Positions 10,540-21,991 of a DNA stretch of 52,309 nt are shown in pieces. How positions within the stretch are numbered: position 1 is the stretch's first letter; each line of letters opens with the position of its first letter. Source of the DNA: Basidiobolus ranarum (Eukaryota; Basidiobolomycota; Basidiobolomycetes; Basidiobolales). The stretch spans positions 1 through 52,309 of the forward strand of contig JASJQH010006890.1 in the NCBI GenBank assembly GCA_040143965.1. The letters are read 5' to 3'. A model generated the notes under the pieces. The model was not told where the DNA came from, ran no database searches, and saw only the letters and a list, made by a program, of their open reading frames with translations. Made by a program: the position numbers and the translations under genes.

Positions 10540-11761
10540 AAGTGAAAGAAACTGGAGTTCTACCAACAAGTGTAACGGAATTCAAGGAAGTAGCGTAGAA
10601 GATGTTTCCCTACCAGTGAGAAATGAAACAAGTGGGCGCAGTACAAAGAAACAAGTGAAAGAAGAGATTATTGAAGCACAAAAGATAAAAGAAATCTAGA
10701 TTGAGATGTTAATTTTGGTCATGGGAAAACTCTTCTTAAACCGACCGAAGTCTATGGGGAATGAGAAGCTAGCGAATGAACGAATTCTAACACAAATTTC
10801 GAGATTAAACTTGAAATAAAAAAAGCGAATCATCAAACCAATGTGCTTAAAACACATTTCAAAGTTGATTTGTTAACTCGCCCTCGCCCTCAACCACACC
10901 CTTACTCTCACCCCAATTCACCCCATCTCTCTCACACCAATAACATTACTAACGTGTTTGCAAGAAATGCCAAACCAATGAGGATAACAAAAACGATATT
11001 GAACAAATTGAATCACAAAAACCTAGTGATATCAAACTAATGGAAACGTAGACGTAGAGAAGATCGAAATAGGCTAATATGTATAGTATAAATACTCCGA
11101 AATATATCTTAATCACAGAGACTCACAAACATTGAGATAATTATTTACAAACAACTCATTAACACAAATATGGAGATGACATAAAGACCCGCTCCTCGGA
11201 TATTATCCTAATTCGGAAGATACCATGCGATAGAAAAGATAACAATAAGAAATAGATAAAGTATTCGATACTTTAGACTATTATGCTTGTGCCACCATTA
11301 AAGTGAAAGAATAATATGTATATATTACATAGTTGTTATTTATTTGTTCATTTCTGTATTTTGCACTTAATCCCTTAACTATTGTCCAATCAGAGGCTGT
11401 TGTTTATTTCCTAGAGCCTTGCACAATACAGTAACCCCTTCACATATGCCCTCTTTCTAAGAATATTCAACCCCCGCTGCCCTCTTGCTTTTTTTCACAC
11501 CTAAATCCTTGCGTGCTCTTCGTCGTACTTGAATTGTTCATCTTTTATCACTTCCTCTCAAAGACGCGCACTTCATATCTGTACTTTTTAGTCTTTGCTC
11601 TAATATCTTATTACTATCCTCTCTATATTAAAATCTCTGTACTTTCTTGTATTTCACCCTCGTTTCTTGTTCAACTTCTATCTACTCCAACCAAATTCTC
11701 TTTGTGTTTGCATCAAACCTCTACTACAACTACATCATTTATTTAGTTTAGAAATTTAATT
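10540..11761. other. Divergent upstream region, PRELI / RHO1
   Basis: A 1.2-kb gap between divergent starts. The half next to RHO1 (about 11400-11750) is strongly pyrimidine-rich on the plus strand (CTTGCTTTTTTTCACACC, CCCTCGTTTCTTG), typical of highly expressed fungal genes with CT-rich leaders. The short frames at 10843-11040 and 11513-11746 are low-complexity (Pro/His/Ser, or Tyr/Phe) and look like chance. Confidence 0.5.
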
Positions 11762-12669
11762 ATGTCAGAAATTCGTCGTAAACTTGTCATTGTTGGTGAT
11801 GGTGCTTGTGGTAAAACTTCATTGCTGATTGTCTTCTCAAAGGGCACTTTTCCTGAGGTAATAGCTCTTTGTATTTTGGACTTAGTGTATGAACAAAGAG
11901 TTTATTGATTATTTTCAATAATATCTCTTAAATCTTTAGTCATCCTAATGTATTATACCCTACTTATTTCAAAGAAACTTACCTGATTTTTAATTATAAA
12001 GGTGTACGTTCCAACCGTTTTCGAAAACTATGTCGCTGACGTAGAGGTAGATGGTAAACACGTAGAATTGGCTCTATGGGATACAGCTGGTGAGTTAGTT
12101 ATTATTGAATCAATTGAGATTTATATGAGGCTAAAGTTTCGTTTACTCTCAATTATAGGCCAAGAAGATTATGATCGTCTGCGTCCTCTTTCTTATCCTG
12201 ACTCACATGTTATCTTGATCTGCTTCTCCGTAGACTCTCCTGATTCTTTGGATAACGTCCAAGAAAAGGTACGGATATATTTTTTTTCAACAATTTAGAA
12301 TTAAGTATTAATGATAATCTTAGTGGATTTCGGAAGTTCTTCATTTCTGTGCTGGATTGCCCATCATTCTCGTTGGCTGTAAGAAAGATTTACGTAACGA
12401 CCCTAGAACTATTGAAACACTTAGAAAGAACAACCAATCTCCAGTCTCTTCACAAGATGTATGGTTTAATAGTACTTATAGAAGTTATAGTACCCGACTC
12501 TAATACAGTTTATTGATAGGGTATGAATGTTGCTCAAAAGATAGGTGCCTACAAGTATCTTGAATGCTCTGCCAAGGGTGGTGAAGGGGTTAGAGAAGTA
12601 TTTGAGCATGCTACTCGTGCCGCTCTACTTACCAAAACCAAGAAGAAGAAGGGCTGTCTAGTTTTGTAA
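11762..12669 (+). CDS. RHO1: Rho-type small GTPase, Rho1/RhoA
   Basis: Rho1 controls beta-glucan synthase, actin and the cell-integrity kinase pathway at the plasma membrane. Exons 11762-11857, 12002-12089, 12159-12268, 12324-12458 and 12520-12669 join to 192 residues. The P-loop is GDGACGKTS, switch I is [14 protein letters not shown], switch II is [17 protein letters not shown], and the base-recognition motifs are VGCKKDL and ECSAKGGEG. The Rho insert region is [11 protein letters not shown]. The tail [11 protein letters not shown] is a polybasic stretch plus a CaaX box ending in Leu, predicting geranylgeranylation. Every GTPase residue is intact (Gly, Gln of DTAGQE). The first intron (144 bp) is longer than the others. 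The CT-rich upstream region suggests strong constitutive expression. Confidence 0.97.
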
Positions 12670-13350
12670 CCGGTGACATACTTTTGTTGACAATTTATCA
12701 TTGAACCACTTCAGGTTCCTTTCGAAATTACAGGCTATATATAAGCACTCTAATTAGAGAGTGTTACGAACCTTTGTTATTTTAGTACAATTCCAATCTA
12801 CTTACTCCTTTAAACACTTGCAAATTTTACTACTTCGTTTCCTTCCCCTCCCCCATATAATTTTCTGAGATATCATGAGTATATAAAAGTAGTGTGCTTA
12901 AACGCTAGGTCTTACGCATGATCTTTGTTCTCTCTTACCCAAATAGAATAGCTTGTTTATGACATGCCATATATGTATTTCATGATGATGATTTCTATTT
13001 CAAATTTATAAACCACTCATTAATCAATGTGTAAAGAATGTATGTCTCTCGCTAACATTAATGTATGCTAATACTCTACAAAATTAAAAACAACAAGCCT
13101 GAATGGTGTACGGTGATAAGTAATATTCAAGAACACTGTCAGGTGTCTAAAGGAGTAGGTTAATATAGGGTCATCATTAATCTTCAAAACATCTCAATTT
13201 CTATGGAATTCATATTTAATGATCCAAATCCACTCCTGACTCTCTCTTCAGCGAATAGTAAGATCGAGAGGATGATCTGATCTAGTCAGAGTATAATATA
13301 TATACAATAGGTGTTGTTTTGTTTGAATATCTCTACTTATTTCATTTTTA
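12670..13350. other. Gene-free gap after RHO1
   Basis: AT-rich DNA holding the RHO1 3' UTR and the upstream region of the next gene. A TATATATA-like run lies near 13294-13306, about 50 bp before the ATG at 13351. I see no frame worth calling. Confidence 0.45.
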
Positions 13351-14290
13351 ATGAGTGAAATCTCGACTGCTAAAGTTCAAAGATCAGTAGAGGATTCATT
13401 TTCAGACGAAGAAAACGCTGACAACGGCCCTTCAGATCTCCTTTTACTCGATAAAACGAAACGAACAACTTTAACAAAAAATACTTCACCAGGTGATATG
13501 GATTTGGTCAAAGATACTGAATTGGCACAGGTATATATATGAATGGAACTCCTCGAGAGTTTTTCATAGTTTAAGCTACAATGAAAAATTGATCTTGATC
13601 CCTTTTTTTCTCGAAGATTTTACAACGAGAAGAGAGTCGTTACGGTACGCGCAGGAGAGGTCAACCCGTATCTTATGTTACCGAGGTTAGTTCCTTTAAG
13701 TACTAGAAATATCCTTGGAGTGGTGTTTCTTACTTGAAGCTTCATATAAGTTTGACTCAGAGCTGGAGGAAATGTTACAATCTAAAAAGAAAGCCAAAAA
13801 AAGCGTAGGACATATGCTAATTTAAAGTGGAATCATTGAAATTCAGATGCTTATACTTCCGTATGATTAGAAGAAAGAGGCACGTAGCGAAAGAAAAACC
13901 GAAGAGGTACCCCACGGCAAAAACTCCAATTCAGTAGGCTATTTAAAGCAACTTTAACTTCAACAGAACAGACTGATTGAATATCTTCCTTATCCGACCA
14001 TCTAGACATGTTATAGCGAGACACATTCTATTGATTCCATCTTAAAAGAAAGTTTCATCCGCTTCTTAAAGGTACATAATCTCGAACGCACGCAAGAAGC
14101 ACTTGGCATTTCAAAAAGTCGTGATTCATCGATGGATACCTCGGTGCTTCAGGAGATTTTTCAATGGGAAGATTGTTTATCCTCTGATCCCTCTTCCGCT
14201 TTAAGTGATGCCAACCTAACAAGGTTTAGAGAGGAAACGTGTGACATATTGGATCGTAATCCCGATCTTGTATGGAAAAGGCCCCAATAG
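13351..14290 (+). CDS. Unassigned multi-exon protein with basic RRRG segment
   Basis: Not recognised. Exon 13351-13530 starts MSEISTAKVQRSVEDSFSDE and is acidic/Ser-rich. It joins in phase 0 to 13617-13685, which encodes ILQREESRYGTRRRGQPV then SYVTE, a basic patch reminiscent of chromatin-protein peptides but not a diagnostic domain. A following piece near 13735-13830 reads SYKFDSELEEMLQSKKKAKK. The last exon, from about 14025 to the stop at 14290, reads SILKESFIRFLKVHNLERTQ then EALGISKSRD, loosely like a LisH-type helix pair, and ends NPDLVWKRPQ. Several small middle exons are needed between 13690 and 14025 and their borders are uncertain, because the phases I tried do not close cleanly. 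A nuclear protein is a guess from composition only. It could also be a decaying gene. Confidence 0.4.
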
Positions 14291-15747
14291 AAATAACTTG
14301 AGTAGGGTGACGTATTTGGTAATCGGATGTCACCTTCAAGCCTTGGCCGCTCACCACTTCAACCTCCTTATGACCAGATATTAAAAGCGGACTAGATATT
14401 AAAAGCGGACTAGATATTAAAAGCGATTACCAGCGATTACCAGCGATAAAAAGCGACAAATCGATCTGTATATAGTAAAGAGATTGTTGACACCATCGAA
14501 TGGGAGTCTAGTTCTAAAGCACACTTGCTGAAATCTTACAAATAAACCTGAGCATGTAATGTCAATGCCCATATCATTCCACTCAGGCTTACCGACAATC
14601 CGCGAAATGTTATTTATGCTTGGGAGGAAGGAAAATATTTTCATTCGTTGCTGGGACAAATTAAAAACATTTAGGGTCAGTGATCACCATCAATCAGCAA
14701 TGCCAGGAGATTGTACTAATTAAGCCATGTATGAATTGCATGGTTTCGGGATTTGTTACTAGTGATTTTCAATCGATATTTATAGATGCTTCCTTCTGAT
14801 CAAGATAATTAGCATACAGACGCATATAGACGCATCTAGTCCTTCTTGTATATATATTCAGGCATGTCTCAAATTAATCACAAATCTATTCTAGACCTAC
14901 GTTAGCTAAACCACCTACTCGCTTCTAAAGAATTAGCCCAGAATCAACCAGGATGACAAAGGCGTGGCTCGATACCAATCTTTCCGATTATATTGGCCAC
15001 CATGTTACTTAAGCCACCTTGACTTGGGATTCGTCATCATGCTTTTCAATCTAAGCTTGATTTCATTACGACACTCGGACAGCATTTGGTGGAGATATGT
15101 CGATGGGTTTTAGGCGCCGAGTAGGTTGAACTCGTCATTGGTAGATCTGGTCATGATCGGGATTAATGCTTCCTTTAACCAAAATGCCGGTATTTTAGGT
15201 GTCGGAATCTAGTGTCGGAATCCACTTGTACGAATGTGTTGATCCATATGCTATTTTGTCTTCTCCCTTCATTGGGAATAAGATGTCCCAAATACATCTA
15301 ACCTACACTTGCACCTGCAAATGAAAATGAAAACATTTCAAGCATCTTCTATCCATTCCTCAATCCAACAGCTACGAAGTAGATTGATTCGGATTCGGGC
15401 TCAACCATTAGTGACTTATTTTCCAAATTAAGAGGATTGAGAGCACTTTTTCTACTTTGAAAGGTAACCATGATTTTCCAAAAGAAAACACTCAGTATGG
15501 TTGGCGTAACACATTTGACTAACACTTGTCCGAAACTGGAGCAGGGAGAAAAATCATTTATGGATTCGATTCGAGACTGAGGAAATCGCACTTTCAATCC
15601 GAAGTAATCGTGGTTTATAAGCAGCTCAAAATCCATATCATCGGGACATTTCCTCGATTATTGTGATTTACGTCAGGCCATTCCCCAGTTCATAACGGTG
15701 AAGAAATTCCTGTGTAGAACCGTGTATTTAGCTGACGTCTATCTTCA
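14291..15747. other. Gene-free stretch, 1.46 kb
   Basis: No gene is supported. The stretch contains the tandem repeat at 14376-14447 and a duplicated ATAGACGCATCTAG/ATACAGACGCAT phrase near 14813-14838. The minus-strand frame at 15349-15636 (95 codons) has no family resemblance and no splice partner. The distal end should hold the promoter of the trihelix gene. Confidence 0.4.
14376..14447. repeat. Tandem repeat, 18-bp unit x3 then 10-bp unit x2
   Basis: AGATATTAAAAGCGGACT occurs twice exactly (14376-14393, 14394-14411) and a third time with its end changed (14412-14427). It runs into GCGATTACCA repeated twice (from 14423), then GCGAT. The shared AAGCG core suggests slippage growth. Confidence 0.85.
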
Positions 15748-18610
15748 ATGTTGTTAAATACTGGTGAGAAATCAGGACGCGGGATATGGAAGCCTCCTGA
15801 GACCAGAAAATTGATAGAAATCCGTAGAGAGCTTGACGACCTTTTCTTTTACACGAAAAAAAGAATAGTTGATGAGCAATGGCAAAAAGTGGCCGAACGA
15901 CTACAAGTTTCTGGTTTTAACAGAACCATGTTAGAGTGCAAAATAAAATGGAAGAATTTACTCCAAAAGTTCAAGGTATGGGCTTCTCTTTTTTAAGAAT
16001 ATTTTTGAGCGTGTTTGGCGAGTGACCAACCGTAACAACTTAATGACCTCGAAGTTTCGGATGTTTCGTACCTTTATTAACTTGCTTGCATTTAGGAAAC
16101 ACTCCAACCTGGATACACCGGTTCTACCTTCCCTTTCCACGAAGATATGCAGTGGTATGCTGCGAGACTGCTTAGAGAGGGGAAAGAAGAAAGCGCAGAA
16201 AGTCCCGCAAGAGAAGGCGGAAGACACACAACTCCTATCGGGGAAAATTCTCATAATTCTCTAACAGTTGGTTCAGTTTCATTACACGAACCACGTAGTG
16301 CACATTCTCCACATACTCCTCACAAACTTGCAGTCCCTCATACCCCACAAGGGAAGAGTGAAACTACTCATAGTGACATTAAAATCCAGAATATACACTC
16401 AGCATATATGCCTCGAAGCGTACCATATCATGAAACTTTGGGATCAACTGATCTTTTACCAGTTGAACCCTCGGCCTTTCATTATCCCAATCAGCCACCT
16501 AAATCGCTATCACCATCCTTTCATGCTCACCAATATCCTCCAGTATCTTCTCCGATTCCAATGTCCAAAAGACTTAAGCCCGCAAGATATGAAGAGGTTT
16601 GTACTTATGCGCATGAATATTCTTTGATATTTCAGTATTTTAAAATCACTACATGATCCTTTCTCGAGACAAATAGTTTTATTCATAATTTCTATTTTTT
16701 AATATCCATCAGTCTTCATATTTCTATGGTCCCTATTTCGATTGATGTCTCTTCTAACACTCTTTATATTATTCACTTATTGTTTAATACGTGATTTTCT
16801 CAGTTTGAGCCGCTATTATCCTCAGTCCGTTACGATCCTCTAGAAGTTCAGAGAATCAACGAAATTTTAAAAAATGACGAACGTGTTAAAGTGGCTGGTA
16901 TTGATATAAATGGGATATTGCGCGAAAAAATATTGATCAAATCAAAGTTTCTATCCATGTTGTATGATGGTTTTGGTGAGAATTACGCTTTTATAAAACT
17001 TAAACGCGTAGATTCTAATTTTTGGAGCAGGATTCAGTGGTTCAATATTTGGCTGGGGTGAACGTGAAGCTTCCTCTTTAGGCTCAGAAATTGAAGGTTG
17101 ATATTCTCCATCTATTATTTACTTTATGCTTTTGGTATACTTACACTTATTTTCGAAACCTCGAAGGGTATAGTTACCTCGTTGCAAAAGTAGACCTTGG
17201 TACTTTTCGAAGAATACCTTGGGAGGAGAACCTTCCTCTTTTCCTTGTCAGATTTTTCACTCAAGAGGGGCAACCGGTTAGTGTTTGTCCACGTCAGATA
17301 TTAGGGAAAATCGTCCAGGAATGTCACTCCATGGGTTTTGAACCTTTATGCGGAGTGAAATATGAATGGTACAATTACAAAGGTTGGTAACTTATCTTGC
17401 ATTAAGTTGTTTATCATTCTACTTATCTTTTCACCTTGACTGTTAACTCGGTAGAGACCCCGGTTACTTTGCGGGAAAAAAGTTTCAAAGCTGAGCCTCT
17501 CACTTCTAACCTGTTCAATCTAACTTTGGAGGGGTCAAAAGAAAAGCGAGTGTATTTCAACGAATTGTTCCAGATGTTACAAAAATTTGACTGCCCTCTT
17601 GAAAGTCTTTGTACCGAAGTTGGTATGTGCTAAGAAATTAGCATGTGAAAACATGTTGGCTTGCTTACTAACTATGAAATTTTGATAGGGCCTGGTCTGT
17701 ATCAAGGTGCCCTTCAATATGGATCCGCATTAGCTATGGGTGATCGAGCACAACTTTTCAAAGTTGCAGTGAAACAGATAAGTTTACGCCAGGGAATAAT
17801 GGCTTCATTTATGGCAAAACCCAAGGAAACTATGCCTGGATGTTCTGCACGACTACATTTCTCCTTAAAGGATATCAGGTCAGCGAAGAACATTTTTTCT
17901 AGACGTAATGAGGTTGGAATGAGGGAGCCGCCAAGAGACGGTTTGGAGGATATGAGCCAAGTGATGAATTGGTTTGTCGCAGGCCTTCTACGTGGATTGC
18001 CGAGTATATTGGCTATATTGGCTCCATACGTTAATAGGTACATAGAGAGAAATCCTCTGCGAATGTAAAAAAAAGAAAAATTAACAATTATATTACTCTG
18101 TAGCTATAAAAGGCTTGGTGAAAATGCATGGTCCCCCATGATAGTTTCGTGGGGACATGAAAATAGAAACAGTGCTATTAGAATTGTTAGTTCACAGGCT
18201 GACGCTGAATCTACGAGATTGGAAGTGGTACGTACCGACCATTATTCAGGTTTATTTTATTTCGAATACTTTACTTAAATCCTGGGTTTTAGCGAATTTC
18301 AGGATCAGATATGAATCCGCACCTAGCACTTGCTGCTTTACTTGGATGTGGTATTTGGGGAGTAAGGAATAAGCTGGTCATTCCTGTCCCTCCTAGTGTA
18401 GGTGTTATTGTTAATGATCCCAGAGCCGAGAAATTTCCAAAAACCTTACTTGAAGCGACTCAAAAAATGCTTGAACATGGAAGTGTAGCCAGAGAAGTTC
18501 TTGGCGATGAATTTGTAGACCATTATGGAAGTACCAGACTACATGAATGGAAACTATGGGAGCAATCTATCACTGATTGGGAAACCAAACGATATTTTGA
18601 AATGGTTTGA
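15748..18610 (+). CDS. Trihelix DNA-binding domain fused to glutamine-synthetase-like (pseudo)enzyme
   Basis: Exons 15748-15975, 16096-16596, 16804-16975, 17031-17096, 17167-17382, 17455-17622, 17689-18037, 18104-18249 and 18303-18610 join in phase to about 717 residues. Residues 14-76 are a trihelix/Myb-SANT-like domain (WKPPETRKLIEIRRELDDL, then TMLECKIKWKNLLQKFK). Residues 77-243 are low-complexity and Pro/His/Ser-rich. From residue 244 on it is a FluG/GS-like synthetase: KVAGIDINGILREK, FGWG, YSYLVAKVDLGTFRRIPW, GVKYEWYNYKETP, GPGLYQGALQYGSAL, GCSARLHFSL, VSWGHENRNSAIRIV and GSDMNPHLALAALLG. Against known GS ligands, ExE reads KYE, the Glu of GQYE is Gln, and the first His of HxH is Arg; the Arg and other Glu sites look kept. 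The linker donor GTTTGT at 16597 is weak, so two genes remain possible, but the GS part has no own ATG before residue FLSM. The R-E-V-R region at 18230 has an alternative donor. Confidence 0.75.
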
Positions 18611-19028
18611 TACAGATAGAATTCTCACAAATCCCGGCAATTCCTCATTTTGACAATTTACATGTATTCTTATGATTCAACATTGGTTAGTTTCTAGCAG
18701 TAGCATTGTGGTTCAATACTTACTGCTTGTTTGATTATCTTCATCCCTTTTTCTCCTTTTTAATTCTTATTTTATGTACAAAGCTTTTCTAAAGATTTTT
18801 TGATAATTTCCGAGAGTTATTTATTATCTATGGATAAGAATAAAAATTCCATATCAGTCTATGATGGGATTGTATGGTTACCTCTATATTTGACCTGTGA
18901 TCTTGCTGTCTATGCGACAATTCCACTATTTTGCTACGCCTCATCAATTGCTGAGAAGGAATATCTTTCCAGTACGAGGACTCTTTAGTTTTATATTCAG
19001 ACGATAACAAGCCAAGTAATAATTACCC
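18611..19028. other. Gap before the MUL1-like gene
   Basis: AT-rich 3' UTR and promoter DNA. A frame at 18800-18988 lacks an ATG near its start and resembles nothing; it is left out. Confidence 0.45.
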
Positions 19029-20165
19029 ATGGATATAGCTTTAACTTCCGCTGTTTCAGCTTTATTTTATTATGGATATCGAGTATCTTTAGATAAGGTT
19101 GCTTCCATCATTTCAGCAAAGTTAGTAGAAGAGGCAAATCCCGGTGACTATGTTAGAATTGAAGGAAAAGTAGCACTACTACAGGAAAGAATTGAAATGG
19201 TTGATAATACAGGAAAAGTGCCAGGAGTTCTTTACGAGGTAAATTCTTCATTAAACATAGTACTTAACAGTGACCTGTGGGAATCTAATGGTTCTCATTG
19301 CTTAACTTTAGACAACTGTTGATAGAATACTTTCTCGTTGGGATAATATCTTCCTACGCTGGTAAATTTCAACCCTTCTTTTATTGAGATTCCAATTAAA
19401 GATATAGAATTTTCATTTTTAAACCCATATAGGGTTACAGAAAGTGAAAATATTGATAGTTCCTTTCGTGGGGTACCTTTCCGATTAGTGAATAAATCTC
19501 CCAGTGGATTACCCGTCAATATTCCTGAATTTAGAGCAGAGTTTCTGGCGAACAAACCGGCCCTTGAACCTTTCACTACTCATTTTCAGTCAACTTCAGC
19601 CACTGGCTTTAGTCAATCGGCCATGGAATACCTTCAAGGAGAAAAACCTATTGGTATTCAAACTACCGAGAAAATCCTTCCGGTGGGAAGTTCTCTAACA
19701 GTCATCGGGCAGCTATCTGCACATAGCTCTTCCAATGATAAAATACTGGATATAGTTCCTCCAGATGATCCTGAACTTCCATTTATCCTAACACGTGAAA
19801 GCTTCAAAAAGTTCATTCATGAACAGACTAAAGCCACAAGGATGCTATGGTGGATATCGTTCACTTCAGCAGCAATATGTGGTTTACTCATCGGTAGAAG
19901 GGCATATCCGTACATCTTTTCCAAATACAAGACTTGGAAAGAAAGGAAGATGTTACAAAAGATCACTAAAGCACGCAAAGATGGCAGTGACCTCGATTCA
20001 AATGGATATGATCCGGAAGCATGTATCGTTTGTCTAACTAATAAACGCGATACAATACTTCAGGATTGTGGACATTTCCATACTTGTACCCAATGTACCC
20101 AGGAGCTACAAGAATGTCCCCTGTGTAGAGCTCCAATCAGAACATCAGTCAGAGTGTATTACTAG
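19029..20165 (+). CDS. MUL1/MULAN-like mitochondrial E3 ubiquitin ligase
   Basis: In animals MUL1 sits in the mitochondrial outer membrane and ubiquitinates or SUMOylates mitofusin, Drp1 and others. Exons 19029-19238, 19312-19361 and 19433-20165 join to 330 residues, close to human MUL1 (352). The N-terminus MDIALTSAVSALFYYGYRVS is a short membrane segment. Then follow the GIDE/BAM domain features: GDYVRIEGKVALLQERIE, FRGVPFRLVN, EKPIGIQTTEKILPVGSSLT and VIGQL. A second membrane segment is MLWWISFTSAAICGLLIG (about residues 230-250). The C-terminal RING is CIVCLTNKRDTILQDCGH, then CTQCTQEL and CPLCRAPI, with all zinc ligands (C3HC4) and ending two residues after SVRV. The two-membrane, GIDE, C-terminal RING order is diagnostic. 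Confidence 0.9.
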
Positions 20166-20496
20166 AGAGTATCATTAAAGCGCCAACCACTCCTTTCAAA
20201 TTCATTCCACTGTAATTTTCCATCTGAACCACAATTTAGACTTCTCGCCACTTGAAAACTTAATAAAATTGTCACATTTCATCATCTCGATAATATCCCG
20301 AAATTTCAGATAGTTCTAATCCAATCATAGATGTAGATTCGAATTGTTACGTTTTGTTTATTTTTGATGAATTGTTTAGATCCAGCAACAGTACAATATG
20401 AAATGATATTTGAATGATAAATATTGCGCCTGCTTGTAACAAATAAACATTTCTTTTGTTCTTACGTTTGAAAGAACTACCCAACCTATTTCTAAC
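20166..20496. other. Gap between MUL1-like and RFA2
   Basis: A 331-bp AT-rich spacer with AATAAA at 20260-20265, a likely polyadenylation signal of the MUL1-like gene about 100 bp after its stop. No gene seen. Confidence 0.45.
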
Positions 20497-21675
20497 ATGC
20501 AATACGAAAATGGATATGAAGGTGGAGGCGGAGGTGGTGGTTTTTTGAGCTCTCCTTTTGGGGAGTCTGCTGCTACTCCCACCGGAACTAAGGTAGTAGT
20601 TGATTCTATTAGATAGAATTTTTCGCGATAGATTTGAGTTATTGTCTTGAAAAATACTGAAAAATTTTATGTATATCCAAAGCGTGGTGGTGCTGCTGCT
20701 CAAAATCTCACACCAGTCACCATTAAACAGTTGATTGAGGCTACACAGATTCATGCTGATGCACCCTTCAAAGTTGATGAGCATGAACTATCTCAGGTGG
20801 GTTTCCAAGTTTTTGATCAGTTATTTTTCTCGGAACTAATTGGACTGCGGCTACTTGATACTTTACAGATTACTTTTATTGGAATTATTCGTCGTCATTC
20901 TGAGCAATCTACAAATGTCTCTTACATGGTCGAGGATGGGACTGGTTCCATTGATGTACGTACGTGGCTTGAAGCTGATGATAATGAATTTCAACAACAA
21001 AAGCGTGCGCAATTAGTGTATGTAGAAATAATTACCATGGAAATGCCTAGAGTTGATTGTATTTATTGAAGTGAATTTTAGGGAGGGTATTTATGTCAGA
21101 GTAGTAGGACAATTTAAACAGTTTGCCAACAAAAGACATGTCGTAGCATTCTCTATGCGTCCTATTGATGATTTCAACGAAATTACCCATCATCTTCTTG
21201 AAGCTGTGTATGTCCATTTATTCCGCACCCGAAACCCCAGTGTATGTTCCCATTATCATGTTCCTCTTGTTGGAGCCCATTGTAACGTATTTCCCTCTAG
21301 ACTAAACAAGAAGGAGATCAAACCAACTTCTCTGGAGATCCATTCAACCCCACTGGGCAATATGGAAATCAACTCTATAGACAGCCAGAAACCACTTATG
21401 GAAATGAATTCAAGCCTGAACATAAAGCAATCATCCACACCATCAAAAGCTTCCCTGATACTAACGAAGGTGTGCACATCGAGACCATTGCACAGAAGCT
21501 ATCGAATCAATTTGGAAGACAAGATATCAGGTGAGAGGTGGTGTTTCTAGTGGTGGATATTCATCGACACTAACACACAAACATTGTATTTTCTAGTCAA
21601 GCAATTGAATGGTTGGTGGGTGAAGGACATCTCTACTCTACAATCGATGATGATCATGTTAAGTGTACTGATTAA
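20497..21675 (+). CDS. RFA2: Replication protein A 32-kDa subunit (RPA2)
   Basis: Second subunit of the single-strand DNA-binding heterotrimer used in replication and repair. Exons 20497-20592, 20683-20796, 20869-21017, 21082-21241, 21301-21530 and 21597-21675 join in phase to 275 residues (human 270). The N-terminus MQYENGYEGGGGGGGFLSSP is the usual Gly/Ser-rich phospho-tail. The OB fold runs QNLTPVTIKQLIEATQ, ITFIGIIRRHSEQSTNVSYM, VEDGTGSIDVRTWLEADD and RVVGQFKQFANKRHVVAFSM. After a linker, the winged-helix domain reads FPDTNEGVHIETIAQKL and QAIEWLVGEGHLYSTIDDDH, which in RPA2 binds repair partners. Nothing is missing. Confidence 0.96.
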
Positions 21676-21893
21676 CTAGATCCATAGAAGTATATCTCGA
21701 TACTGAAGAATATCCGATCAACGAACCTTTTTTTTACATTGGACTTGTTCCCCTCTATAGTGCTAGATCTTTGTAAATCCCATTTTTCTCTCTTTGATTC
21801 TCCAGCATGAACTCATATATGACGTGCCTCTTGATCAACTAACTGTAGTGTAATAAATTGAGATCATCTCTGAACCGTGGTACTAGACTTGCC

Positions 21894-21991
21894 CTAGTGA
21901 GAACTAAACATATGACAGAACTGAACTAGTGAGAACTAAACATATGGCAGAACTGAACTAAATCCAATGGAACTAGACATATGAATGAACT
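21894..21991. repeat. Tandem 32-bp repeat, two near-exact copies plus degenerate third
   Basis: CTAGTGAGAACTAAACATAT begins at 21894 and again at 21926. The two 32-bp units differ at one base (GACAG versus GGCAG). A third unit from 21958 keeps only GGAACTAGACATATG and GAACTGAACTG. Confidence 0.85.

Noticed and set aside
10843-11040. Pro/His-rich short frame upstream of RHO1
   Set aside because: Low-complexity CCCT/CACC-rich sequence with no signal or conservation cue; typical of a fungal promoter region.
11513-11746. Hydrophobic frame directly upstream of RHO1
   Set aside because: It is a by-product of the CT-rich leader and lacks an ATG; it overlaps the expected transcription start of RHO1.
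15349-15636. 95-codon minus-strand frame in the gap before the trihelix gene
   Set aside because: No motif, no promoter, no neighbouring exon; composition like the surrounding noncoding DNA.
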